Notes: generated from the sequence alone by a model not told the origin. A DNA stretch of 64,000 nucleotides from Sphagnum magellanicum (GCA_021904315.1 CM038919.1:15245666-15309665); one strand, 5' to 3'; shown: positions 52,070-62,802, counted from the stretch's first letter. Translations and numbers: made by a program.

Positions 52070-53215
52070 TCAAATTCAATTGCAATACCCCATGCTATGT
52101 AATCCAAAAATGTGTAAAAACCCTTTTTGGGTATTCAAGAAATGCTTTGGGGCCAATGAACTATCGTTGGACACTATGAAGGGTATTGCATAACCAAACC
52201 AAAACTTAAATGGATAGCAATACCCACATTGGGGCATTTTGTAAAACACCATGTGCTTATTCATTTTGGCCTATGGCCCTATAAAGACATTGCTCATGAA
52301 CTGAAGGATGGAATGAAGTTACATTACCCCTTTTAAGGTATCTTGAAAATGCCTTGGGGTTAATCACTTATATTTTAACAATTAGCAAGGTATTGCATAA
52401 CCCTACCAAAAACTTAGAGGGAAATCGATACCCTAATTGGCGTATTCTATAAAACACCATGGGTTAAATCATTTTTTGCTTAAGTTATTAGAGGGGTATT
52501 GCTCATGGCCAAAAGGATGGAATTAAATTGCAATACCCTTATTCAGTATCCCATAAATGTTTTGGGGTCAATCATATATCTTTCTACACTAAGTGTGGTA
52601 TTGCATAACCTTACCAAAACTTGGAGGGAAATCAATACCCTAATTTGGCGTATTCTATAAGACACCATGGGCTAAATCATTTTCTGCCAAAGTTATCAAA
52701 GGGGTATTGCTCATGGCTAAAAGGATAAACTTAAATTGCAATACCTTTATCATTCATGGTTAAAAAGATGGAGTGAAGTTGCATTACCCTTCTCAAGGCA
52801 TCCTGAAAATGCCTTGCGGTTAATCATATATATTTTGACAATTGGCAAGGTATTGCATAACCTTACCAAAAACCTAGAGGGAAATCAATACCTTAATTGG
52901 GGTATTCTGTAGAACACCATGGGCTAAATCATTTTTTGCTTAAACTATTGGAGGGGTATTACTCATGGTTAGAAGGATGGAATTAAATTGCAATACCTTT
53001 ATCTAGTATCTTAAAAATGCTTTTGGGTCAAATATTACATATTTTTCTACATTATGTGGGGTATTGCATAAACGTACCAAAACCTATAGGTAAAACCACA
53101 TGGGTTGAATCATTTTTGCTTAGTTCATGAAAGGGGTATTACTCATGTCCAGAAAATTTCAATTACCTTGTAATACCCCACTCAGGGTATCCCAAAATGC
53201 CATACATATTGATTC
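52070..53215. repeat. tandem array of about 208-bp units (five copies)
   Basis: The anchor word TATTGCATAA occurs at 52184, 52391, 52599, 52851 and 53062, giving spacings of 207, 208, 252 and 211 bp. Each unit carries CACCATGG, a Thy-rich stretch, GGGGTATTGCTCATG, AGGATGGAAT and TTGCAATACC. The fourth unit is about 44 bp longer because a GGTTAAAAAGATGGAGTGAA block is partly duplicated. The array sits just after gene A of the MULE. Confidence 0.9.
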
Positions 53216-54180
53216 AAATAAACGAGGGTAAGGCAAAGTTGGACACATTGATGGTAGAAGGTTATGGAAAAGCTTGAAAAAAATTATAGAAATTAAAAGT
53301 AAGATTTATTGCTGAATGTTAGAATTCAAGTTTTGTGGAAAATCAAAATAAATAAAATTTCTTTATTTAATAAGATTTGAATGATCTTTCTAAAATAAAT
53401 AAATTATAGTATATGATCTTCTACTTTTTTAAATTGTTCACATAATAATAAAAAATGATATCTCTTCCATATATTAATCTTATGTATGATTGAAATTTTT
53501 TAAATTATTTTTTGACATATAATGAATAATTTTTCACTTAAAATAGATTGTGACCAATATTTACACCAATATTTAAACCTAAAATATGATAAAAAATCAT
53601 ATATATATATATAATAATAATTAAATTAAATATATATTTGATATAATGTCTTTCCATTGTTATGTATAGTGCAATCTTTTAATGATGTTTCATATTTTTT
53701 TTAAAATATAAAAATATATCCAAAAGATAATTTATTAATGATGTATATTTAATCAATGCATGTAATCAAATATTTATTATATGTAAATTGAAATTTAGGG
53801 AATAACATATCAAATAATGCCATTAATGATCACTAATTTTGTCACAATTCAATTTGTATTCACTTTTGTATTAAAATATGTATTTTTTCATCTTTTATTA
53901 AACCTAAAACACATGTGAAGTTTAGTTGAATAAATGAATGGTTAATTATGATTTTAAAAATATAAATGGTGTATAATTTATCAATTTATAGTTTTAAAAA
54001 TATTTTAATTGAAATCATAATATAATAAATAAATAAATAAATACCTGAATTATTATTTTTGCATTTAAAAAATATTTGCCTAATTTTTTTAACTTGGTAA
54101 AATGTTAATTAAACATTAAATATAGTTTAAAGATGTTTTCAACATCATAGATGACAATAATTCATTAATGGACCAATGCA
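53216..54180. other. very AT-rich spacer
   Basis: Runs of ATAT and AATA dominate, including ATATATATATATA at about 53600 and an (AATA)n tract at about 54023-54043. It separates the two oppositely oriented repeat arrays. No gene is present. Confidence 0.8.
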
Positions 54181-54680
54181 AATTGATTGATATATGTAAA
54201 TGAAGGTATTGCAAATTAGCCACATGAATGGTATAAGAAAAATATTGCACATGCATTGTGTAATTTTGGGCACAAGTAATACCCCTCCAATAACTTGGAC
54301 CAAAATAATTCAATCCATAGTGTTTACAAATTACCTTCATGAAGCTATTACATTCCTTTTAGGTTTTGTTTAGGCAATGCAATACCCCTTTAAGAGCACA
54401 TGGTGTTTGCAAAAAACCCTAAATAGGGTATTGTTTTTTTTCTAGGTTTTGATATGGCTATGCAATATTCCTCCAGGATTATTTATATAAGTTATGGAAC
54501 TAAAGGAATTTTAATATGCCCTAATAGGATATTGCATGTGCATTGAGTAATTTTGGACACAAGCAATACCCCTCCAATAGCTTAAACTAAAATAATTCAA
54601 TCCATGTTGTTTATAGAATACTTTCATCAAGGTATTACTTTCCTTTTAAGTTTGAACTTATTTTTTGGGTTAAAGAATTT
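54181..54680. repeat. two inverted copies of the 52-53 kb repeat
   Basis: AATACCCCTCCAAT occurs at 54278 and 54565, 287 bp apart, in the same surroundings (TTTTGG.CACAAG before; CTT...ATAATTCAATCCAT after). Reverse-complemented, this matches ATGG...AAATCATTTTTTGC...AGGGGTATTGCTCATG of the left array. The arrays therefore face each other across the AT-rich spacer. Confidence 0.8.
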
Positions 54681-55934
54681 TTTTTGATTTGAATGCAAGA
54701 TTAAAATCATTTTTTTGATAATTTCATCAAATATACATATAAGAATATGTGAAATTTTATTTCTAACTATTAACACAAGATGTTATAAAATGAAAGTAAA
54801 ATGCTTTAAATAAAAAACATGGGTGACATGTGTTACAAAAATGTGCAAAAAATGATCAAGTCCAAAACAACTCCACCCTAAAATGGGGAACATATCATAA
54901 TGGTAAATATGTGGTTACTTCAAAGATAAATTGCTACCTTAAATCCTGAAGACCAAAACAACACCTTAATCAAAACTAGGATAAGCTACAGGCTATCTAT
55001 ATCATTAATGGAGGGGGATGGGATCTCATTGACCTTCCTGTGCCATGTTGATGCAACCTTTGCATCATGGGCATGTTGTCATGTAAATATTTGCAATTGA
55101 TGAATGTTGTGTCCATAGCATCAACCATAAACACCTCCCTAATGGTGCATGGAACCCTAAAATAAACAACACAATATAATAAGTATTGCATATGAATTCT
55201 AAAACCTGGAATTCAAACTAAATTAAGTATGACATTACTAAAAACTTATCGACCATGAATCATTTTTGAATCATGGTATTGCATAAGGAGTCCAATTTCC
55301 TTATGTTGCATTATCCTATTTGATGTAGACTTTTAATCATGCTCCATCCAAGTGCCTTTGAATGCCTTTGCATACCTAGTTTGAGTCACTTGAATCATAA
55401 TTGCAAGGTCTTCATTGTGTTTTAACTTGGTTTACACGTTGAGAAGGATGGCCCCCACACCCCATGTAATCATGCTAAGAAGCCAAAAAAATGTGACTAA
55501 ATGCTAGCTTCACAAATGCAAGCTTAAACACCTCAGGTGTGTATTGCAAATCAACTTGGAACATATCCCACTCTAAGAGTGCATGCCTCCTAGTCCTAGC
55601 AATAGCTTTTTGTTCATTGCGACAAAACCAAGCCAAAAGGTTGTTCAAGACCCGCGCATTCATTGCCATATGATCTTGAACCTTTGGGCCCTACTTCCGA
55701 ATAGATGGGTGTCTAGGCTTGCTTGATTCCATGGTAACATCGTGATGTGCCCGCAAATGCCACACCAAATTGTACTTGGCCATATAGGATGCATCGCACC
55801 CATCAATGTTGCAAGCAAATTTGGGCCCATCCTTTGCCCAATGCACACCTTCTATGGCAACCAGGGGAAGGGCAACCACATCTTAAACCAAAAAAACAAA
55901 AACATAAAACCTAATGTGAAAATTAATATTCTGG

Positions 55935-56050
55935 ATGAAGGTTATGCCCAACACGATGAAGGTATTACATAGATAGATAGAAGATTATAACACACAATGA
56001 GGGTATTACATAGAAATATAAAATAACAAAAACACAAGATGAGGGTATTG
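55935..56050. repeat. short GAGGGTATTACATAGA repeats
   Basis: Three copies of GA(A/G)GGTATT(A/G) words spaced about 40-50 bp apart, within a probable intron of MULE gene B. Confidence 0.55.
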
Positions 56051-56193
56051 TTAAACTTTAGTGTTGAAATTTGCATAAAAAGAAGTAAACCCTAAAAATA
56101 ACAATATCACTTAGAAAGCCTAAAGGTATTGCCTACAAACTTAGACAAAAAAAATTGCCTGATCCACCTTTTCACATGGAGAAGGAAGGTGGG

Positions 56194-57022
56194 TGTTGCA
56201 ACCCCACTTTGGGGCTAAGTGTGAGAATGCAACTCACACTCCCAAAAGTGGGAAAGTGGAGTCCTCCGGGACTCCCAAAAATTCAGAAAAACTCAGAAGA
56301 CGATTTGAAGGGTCAAATCTCCTTGCCTTGGTGTGTTCTTTATATCAATGGAACGCTCTTGAAGCGTAAATGTCCAAAATGGCCTCGTATTGCCCATTTG
56401 GACATCTGCAGCCCACGTTATGGGCAAAAGAAGGGCCGGGAGTCAAATTGCTAGTTTGACTCCCGACCACTAAAAGTCGGGAATCGACCTCTTTCCGACG
56501 TCGCCTCAAGGAGTGCAACATGGCGTTGAAAAGCTCTTGACGAGAGCTACAACTTTGGTTCAAAGCTTGTCCCGATCCGAGTTTGGAGCGAGGAGCTATG
56601 GTCGTCCAAAGTCCCGAGACTCCAACCCGGGACAGTTTCGGGACTCCAACTTGGGAGTCCCGGGAAAAAGAACCATTTGGATGTAGCCTCGGCGGAGAGC
56701 TGCAGAGTATACTATATCGGGGAAGGTGGTGGCTTCCCCCGAGTCCGGGCCGTGGTGAGTCAAGTAGTCCAAGTTGCCCGTGGCTTGTCCCAACACTCAA
56801 GGGTGTTCCCAAATGCTAACTAACCCTCTTGTGGTTGGTTTGGATGCAGATTCAAGCTTGATCTTCTAGTCCATCTTCCTAGTTTAATCCTGAGACTTCT
56901 AGCACGCCCTTCTACCCCTCTTTAGTGCTGGAAGTCGGGAGCGCCCCTCAAGTCCCAACTTTCCGCAACTCAACATAGTTGGACCCTCAAGTGGGTTCAA
57001 CCCGGGACTTGGGAGTGCGTCA
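56194..57022. mobile_element. solo LTR nested in the MULE, target duplication GTGGG
   Basis: Begins TGTTGCAACC and ends GTGCGTCA, 829 bp. GTGGG flanks it at 56189-56193 and 57023-57027. It shares with the solo LTR at 10572-11281 the same 3' end, the promoter core GAGTATACTATA, GGTGGCTTCCCCC, and AGAGCTACAACTTTG. The two belong to one LTR family but differ in length and detail. It interrupts gene B of the MULE, so it arrived after the MULE. Confidence 0.9.
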
Positions 57023-57092
57023 GTGGGGCAGCCAAAGGTTTAAACACCATAATTAATGAAGGTATCACAATCACAAATTTGACAAAAAGAAA

Positions 57093-57129
57093 CCCCACCC
57101 ATCCTTTCAAGTAGAGAGGATGGGTGGGG
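57093..57129. repeat. perfect 13-bp hairpin
   Basis: CCCCACCCATCCT and AGGATGGGTGGGG face each other over an 11-base loop. A related imperfect hairpin (CCACCTT...AAGGTGG, 56164-56192) lies on the other side of the solo LTR, which inserted at its end. Confidence 0.8.
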
Positions 57130-57689
57130 CAATTAATTATAATAAGGTACAATATGTCACCTCCACCAATTTGAGCATGAAGTTTAACATCCTCATTTGC
57201 ATTTTCTTGCCCAGGAGCTACAATTTGTTGGTCCTTTATCATGTCAATAGTTTTTTACAACTCAACTTCAATTTTACTAACATTTGTGGTAGCGGATGTT
57301 TCCCCAACCTCAACATTAGCTTGCATTCCTTCCTCGATATTCCCATTTGGAGCCAATGTAATCGCATATTCCACTTGTTATCCAATCACCCCAACCTTTA
57401 CATCTTTTTCTTTCATGACATCTCCAATGCCACTTACAAACTCAGCTCGGGTTTGTTAACCTCTTGCACCATGCCTTGCTTTCATTTGATTGTGCATTTA
57501 ACAAAAAGACCAAAATTCCCAAAACAAAATGAGGACAATAGCTAATTAATTTCTAACTTTCTTACTAGCACTTGAAAACAAAAGAAATATTTAATTCAAC
57601 TGCATAATATTAGTAGCTACACAATAGCAACAACAACCAAAAAGAACACCACTCCTTGAACTTAGGAGTTCAAAAAAAATTACTAGGTC

Positions 57690-59080
57690 ACTTCTTTGCA
57701 AGAACTAGCAAAGAAAAAAAAGAACTTAGGTGTCATTGTGGTCACTTTATGTAGTGGGAAAGAAAAAACAATTAGGAAAATGAGCGTGACATTTGTCACG
57801 GTGGTTTTAGAGCTTACAACAAAAAAAAAAAACCAAAACAACAAGTGCAACTTGTCGTCTTGGTCTTATAGACAATAAGAAAAACGATGATGACAAGCGC
57901 AACTTGTCGTTGTAGTTTCAAAGTATGCGACACAAAAAAATCACCTGGATGACGAGCACAATTTGTCATTTTGGTCTTATAAGCTTACATTATAAAAAAA
58001 ACCACCATGATAAGCACAACATTTGTCGTCATGGTTTCAAAGCTTGCAACACACAAAAAAATTAGGATGATGAACTGGGCTTGTCATCCTAGTTTACAAG
58101 CTGTGGTAATTAAAAAAAACCATGACAATGAATGTGGTTCATCATCATGGTTTCAGAGCCTACAACACAAGACAAATGCCAGGACAACAAGCATAGCTTT
58201 TCATCCTAGTTTTATAGGTTGCGCAATAAAAAAAACCATGAAAATCAAGTGCGATGTTCATCATTATGGTTTCAAAGCTTACAACACACATAAAAATCAA
58301 TATGTCATCTTGGTTTACAGGTTGCACAATAAAAAAACCAAGATGATGAGCATGGCGTTCATTGTTGTGGTTTTAAGGTTTGCAACACAAAAGAAAAAAC
58401 TAGGATGATGAGTTATGTTCGTCGTCCTAGTTTTACAAATAGTGCAATGAGCACAGGTCATCGTTTTAGTCTTACAAGTTGTGGAAAAAAAACCATGACA
58501 ATGAATGCGACACTTGTTGTCATGGTTTTAGAGCTTGTAAAACAAAAAAACTAGGATAACGCTTGTCGTCCTAGTCTTACAAGTTACATAATAAAAAAAC
58601 CATGACGATGAACACAACTTGTTGTCATGGTTTGGAGCCTACAACACAAAAGAAAAACACCAGGACAATAAATGCAACTTCTTGTTCTAGTCTTGCAGGC
58701 TATGTAATAAAAAAGAAAACCATGACAACGAACATGATGCTTGTCGTCGTGGTTTCAAAGCTTGCAACACAAGAACAAAACTAAGATGATGAGTGCAACT
58801 CATGGTGTTGGTCTGATAGGTTGCACAATGAAAGAAAAAACCATGACGGTGAGCGTGACATTTGTTGTCATGGTTTTAGAGCTTGGAACACAAAAAATAA
58901 ATTAGGAAAATAATTTGCGTTCATCATCCTGGTTTTACATGTTACGCAATAAAAAATAAAACCAACCATAACGATGAGCAAGAAGGTCATTGTCGTGGTT
59001 TTAGAGCTTGCAACATTAAGAAACAACTAGGCAATGGGCTATAGCTCGTTGTGCAACTTGTCATCTTGGTTTTGAAAAAA
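57690..59080. repeat. tandem array of alternating hairpin-forming units, about 117-bp period
   Basis: About eleven copies of a two-part repeat. Part one has the form CCATGACGA ... TTGTCGTCATGG followed by TTTTAGAGCTTGCAACACAA. Part two has the form CTAGGATGATGA ... TCGTCCTAG followed by TTTTACAAGTTG and AATAAAAAA. The AGAGCTTGCAAC word recurs at about 57812, 57925, 58041, 58158, 58272, 58377, 58531, 58634, 58757, 58876 and 59003. Each half folds as its own inverted repeat, and the two halves have different stem sequences. Units are diverged, but stems tend to stay paired. Open frames inside (for example 58007-58408) are by-products. It lies within the right subterminal region of the MULE. Confidence 0.85.
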
Positions 59081-59082
59081 AA

Positions 59083-59587
59083 AAAAAAAGGGAAAAAAAA
59101 ACACTTACCTTGAAAGCTCCGCTCCTCTTGATGATATGCAAGCTCCCATTGTTGGAGCTGCTCCCTCTTTGTGCTTCAAGCTCCACAAGGTCCACAAGTT
59201 CCTCCCTTCAAGCTTCAAAGGAGCAAACCGTAAACCCAACTAGTCAAGGTGGTTCTGAAGCTCTGGCCATGGAGCAGAGTGAAAATGGGTGGTGGGGTAG
59301 CTAGGGGGAGGTAGATGGGTTGGGTGGTGGAAGGGAGGTAGGTTGGAGGAGTAGGTAGGAGTTCCCAGAAAAAAATTGGGTTCAAGGACGGTGGGACACA
59401 AAAAAGAAAAAAGAAAAAAGGAAAAAGAAAAAAGGGAAGCCTGGGAGAAAAAACAGTGAGAGCGAGGAAAAAAAAACAGCATGAGAAAAAAAAAGGCCCA
59501 GGAAAAAAAAAACTACTGACCAAGTAAACTGACCCCTAGGGGACAGTTTCATCCCATCCATGAAATCCCAGAACGGGATTTTTTGGA
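59083..59587. other. MULE right subterminal, purine-rich
   Basis: Begins with a poly-A run. 59260-59520 is almost all purine on the plus strand (GGGAGGTAG, GAAAAAAGAAAAAAG words) and mirrors the pyrimidine-rich DNA at the left end. Frames here are low-complexity artefacts. Confidence 0.7.
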
Positions 59588-59620
59588 TGGTGCACTGGTG
59601 GGTGCTGGGTCACTCAGGCC
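59588..59620 (-). repeat. MULE right terminal inverted repeat
   Basis: Read on the minus strand it starts GGCCTGAGTGACCC and matches the left end at 31 of 33 positions. The target duplication CACAAAAG follows at 59621. Confidence 0.85.
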
Positions 59621-59708
59621 CACAAAAGCGGGCTTCGTCTCTTGTCTTTCGTGACTCGCAAGCTCCTTGTGAACCAAGGAGGCGCGATAGATACTACTCA
59701 TTAGGTAC

Positions 59709-60254
59709 ATGGCCGCGTGTGGTTCGCTTTGCTCGCGCTTCTCCGTATCCAACAACATCCTGTTGCTGCGTCTCGGGGAGTTCGCACGACTGCCACTTGT
59801 GATGCGCTTGCGCCAATCTCATGCAGAAAAGTTGAGGGACGAGAGAGAATTTTGGAGTAGGCTTTTTTGTGTCAGAAATCATCTCTATTCTCCCACAAGT
59901 ACCGTGGCAGCAGATGTTGCAGCAGCACCTTCTCACGATGGTGATGATGGTGTATCATTGCCAAACGGGAAGTCTACCGATTCTTTGAGTTCGATTCCTG
60001 CTTTCAAAGTGTTTTTGGAAATTTTTCTAGGTGTGATTGTGAGAAGCGGGGACGCGGGATTCCGGTTCGGTAATGGCTTCCGCTTACTGACGAACAGTAG
60101 GAGTTTCTCTGGAACTTTGGCGTTGCCTCTTACCTCATCTGCGTGTCTTGAGCGATTGAGCCATGGGGAAGCATTTGCGGGGGATAATAGTAATTTCGGC
60201 CGAAATTGTGTGAAAGGGCCTTTGCAAACAGTGAAGGTTATAGGTTATGGGAAG
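59709..60254 (+). other. in-frame upstream extension of the GGP-like gene (leader or alternative N-terminus)
   Basis: 182 codons stay open in the same frame before the family-typical ATG at 60255. The predicted peptide starts MAACGSLCSRFSVSNNILLL and is rich in Ser, Arg and Ala with few acids at first, as in organelle transit peptides. It later has acidic and hydrophobic segments and no known domain. Known plant relatives begin only a few to about 25 residues before the FAVLTAGH block. It may be 5' leader that happens to lack stops, or a longer isoform. The GC-rich composition is gene-like and unlike the adjacent transposon. Confidence 0.45.
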
Positions 60255-62802
60255 ATGGCAGCGGATGAGGGCGAGAGGAGCTCTGCGGTGTCGGATGCCG
60301 GGCCAATAGCTTCTTCAGGGGAAGAGGAGGCCGCAAACTTCTTGGAACCACCGCGCCGGTTTGCAGTTCTGACGGCGGGGCATGCAGCAGACTATACAAC
60401 GAAGACCTACGGGGGCTACGGTCCCATGTTTGTGAAGATGCTGCGGGAACCAGGCGAAATTTGGGACGAGATCCTTGTTGTGGAGGGCCAATTTCCCAGC
60501 GAGGAAGAGCTTGACAAGTATGAAGGCTTTGTGATCACAGGAAGTCGCCACGATGCACACGGCCATGAAGAGTGGATCCAGAAACTATGCTCCTTGCTTC
60601 AAAAGCTTCATGAGAGGCGTCGGAAATTGCTTGGTGTCTGCTTTGGTCATCAGGTACATATGCCAGCCGCCAAAATCCTTTTGTCAACAACCATACACAT
60701 GCTTTTGTAAGAGGAACATTCCTGCATGGCAGTGCGGTGCACAATCTGCTCGTTGCTTCAGAGAATGAGAAAAAAATGTGAACTGAATCGTCATTGTGCT
60801 TCAGATATATCTTTCATTGGAGACTAGCCTTCTTGTCAAAGATACAATTTCTTTGTTGCTTCAAGAATGAGTGAAGAGAGAGAGAGTGGAACAATTGAAC
60901 TCTATTGTGAAGTCAAATGGTGGTTTGCTTAAGAAACTATCAGCTCCAGGAGCTCTCTTCATCTGGATAGCCCTGGATGAGAACTGCAAACATTGAAGTA
61001 ACTGTATTGGAAATCAACAAGATTGCTCAAATGATATGATGCAAAGTTGTTGCCCCTTCCTCTTGATCTGAATTTGCTGCTACCACAAGAGAGCAGTCCA
61101 TGAGATCTTATTATAATCATTTGAGTGTGGAGTTGGTGCCCTTGTATTTTAGGTTTTGAGTCGTGCATTGGGAGGGAAGACTGGTAGAGCACCTGCTGGT
61201 TGGGAAGTGGGGCTCCGGGATATCACTCCCACTCCTGCTCTTCTTGCTAAATCCTATGGTGTTGGATTACCACCCAAAATTAAAATCCTGGAAGTTCACC
61301 AAGACCAGGTATGTTAAGACCCTTGTAACCTTTGAAAGACGGGGAAATGTTTTCACTTTAGTGGTTTAACAAAAGGTTTCAAAAGTGTTATATCATTCCT
61401 GGTGATATTGCACAAACCACTTGTAGGTTTGATAATTGTGTTTTCATATGGCACTGGGTGTCAAGGGAAGCATGTAAATGTGTAACATTGATATCTAGAT
61501 AGAATTCTTTCGCTGGCCATAGCTTTTGTAAAATCATTCTTGGTACATTGTTTGTGTTTGGGTTTGCATTTGATAGCACTTTTAATTGTCATTTTTGTCT
61601 TTGTTTGACTGAAACTGACACAACATCTGTTTGGTTATTTTATAATGTTTTTCTGGAGTTTCTCCCTGCAATCAGTGGTGTATTTTAAGGATGTGTTCTG
61701 GGTGCATGCAGGAGGCCCTGATCACAACCCTTAATGTATTAGGTCTCTCTAGTGTCTTTTCTTAGATACTTTGTTGTATAAGTGCAAGCTTGTCACTTCA
61801 CCAAGCTTGATGCGATTGTTTAGTCTTTTGATTGGTAGACCTCTTGAATTGCTAGCCAATGTCATGACCAAGTCTTCCCATTGCTCTGGAAATTAGATAG
61901 ACTCTGGAAGCAATTTTTTGCATAATTGTTTTCACTAAATTTGAGCACATTATTATGTACTTCCACTGTTGGGAGCTTATGAAGTTAGTGTGGAGTAACA
62001 GCAGCTAGTCATTGCCCTCTATGATCAATGTGATGGTCTGATTCTTTGTGGGGGACATCATGAGGTTATGACCACATTCATTCTTGTCATGTTTCTTCTG
62101 GTTAATTTGGAAGTGAGGCAACATTTCTTTGTTTACCTTCATGGTTTTTTAGTTCCTCTCTGCAAACACATTGATATTGTTTGTGTTGGGTACTTGTCAA
62201 AACACTCCCATGTGCTCTATCCTTCTCTCTCTGTCCCTGTAGAAACATGAATCTAATAGTCGCTTATGGGGAACATTATTACAGGTTTTGGAGATGCCCC
62301 CCGGAGCAGAGTTACTGGCATCATCAGAGCGAACAGGCATTGAAATGTATTCAGTGGGGGAACATGCATTGGCCATCCAAGGTCATCCTGAGTTTTTTGA
62401 TGATGTCGTCCTGGATCTCTTGAATAATCGTCTAAGTGAAATGATGAAGGTAAACACGCAACACTTCGTATATCAATCACTCTCTTTCTATACATGGTTG
62501 GTAGTACCTTGGAAAAATATGAATGACAATCTCATGAACATAAGTCAAGTAATTGTGGTGCTAATATGCAAGGGAATTATGAGGTTTGTAGAGAAGTCTC
62601 ATGATGTACCTGTGTGCATGTCTGTCTTGTCCACTTGCTCTCTCATGTTCTGTTTGAGGATGCCTTCTAATCAAATTTCTCTCAACAGGAGGATGATATC
62701 AAAGAGGCAAAGGCATCACTAAGTGCTGCACGTGCAGATCAAAATGTGTGGCAGAAACTTTGCAAGGATTTCTTGAAAGGGCAGCAACAGTCTCAGTCTT
62801 GA
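60255..62802 (+). CDS. class I glutamine amidotransferase, gamma-glutamyl peptidase (GGP)-like, four exons
   Basis: Exons 60255-60653, 61153-61308, 62285-62449 and 62689-62802, all GT-AG and phase 0, give 277 residues (family about 250). Exon 1 carries RFAVLTAGHAADYTTKTYGG, FVITGSRHDAHGHEEWI and the nucleophile elbow GVCFGHQ (Cys129). Exon 2 has VLSRALGGKTGRAPAGWEVG and LEVHQDQ. Exon 3 has YSVGEHALAIQGHPEF with His219 and Glu221, completing the Cys-His-Glu triad. Exon 4 is a helical tail ending QQQSQS. The family comprises cytosolic plant GGPs that remove gamma-glutamyl groups from glutathione conjugates, in sulfur recycling and glucosinolate or camalexin synthesis in Brassicales. Outside that lineage a general glutathione-conjugate role is more likely. 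The start is chosen by family length; an upstream in-frame ATG lies at 59709. A MULE ends about 635 bp before this start. Confidence 0.93.

Larger units (their letters stand above)
54997..57480 (-). pseudogene. C2H2 zinc-finger protein gene (gene B of the MULE), decayed
   Basis: It reads on the minus strand, tail to tail with gene A. The first part (about 57480-57130) is acidic: AEFVSGIGDVMKEKDVKVGV, APNGNIEEGMQANVEVGETS, DQQIVAPGQENANEDVK. The nested solo LTR (57022-56194) follows. The next part (55879-55345) holds one classical zinc finger, FACNIDGCDASYMAKYNLVW then HLRAHH, that is Cys-x4-Cys-x12-His-x3-His. After it come GPKVQDHMAMNARVLNNLLA, KAIARTRRHALLEWDMFQVD and, past a frameshift, TWGVGAILLNV. 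A likely last piece is at 55191-54997 (VDAMDTTFINCKYLHDNMPM). The zinc finger implies DNA or protein binding. A comparison with the convergent mudrB gene of MuDR is positional only. Stops and a frameshift make this copy dead. Confidence 0.65.
47283..59620 (+). mobile_element. MuDR-like element, 12.3 kb, with terminal repeats and target duplication
   Basis: Left end 47283-47315 and right end 59588-59620 are inverted repeats matching at 31 of 33 positions; both contain CCAGCACCCACCAGTGCACC. Weaker similarity (pyrimidine-rich DNA with CCTACCTACTC words) continues inward for about 350 bp at both ends. Flanks are CACAAAAAG (47274-47282) and CACAAAAG (59621-59628), a near-9-bp target duplication with one A lost, as expected for Mutator-like elements. 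Inside are a DDE/SWIM transposase gene (plus), a convergent C2H2 zinc-finger gene (minus), tandem repeat arrays between them, a hairpin array near the right end and a nested solo LTR. The two convergent genes recall maize MuDR. The copy is inactive through stops and frameshifts. Confidence 0.85.

Noticed and set aside
56155..56812. Open frames up to 155 residues on both strands
   Set aside because: They fall mostly within the second solo LTR and match the non-coding LTR at 10.6-11.3 kb.
57690..59080. Regular repeats with palindromes, reminiscent of a CRISPR array
   Set aside because: The setting is plant nuclear DNA inside a transposon. The repeats are diverged, there are no unique spacers of constant length, and no cas-like gene is nearby.
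59110..59523. Open frames in the purine-rich MULE end
   Set aside because: Low complexity on both strands, and the position inside the extended terminal region argues against a gene.
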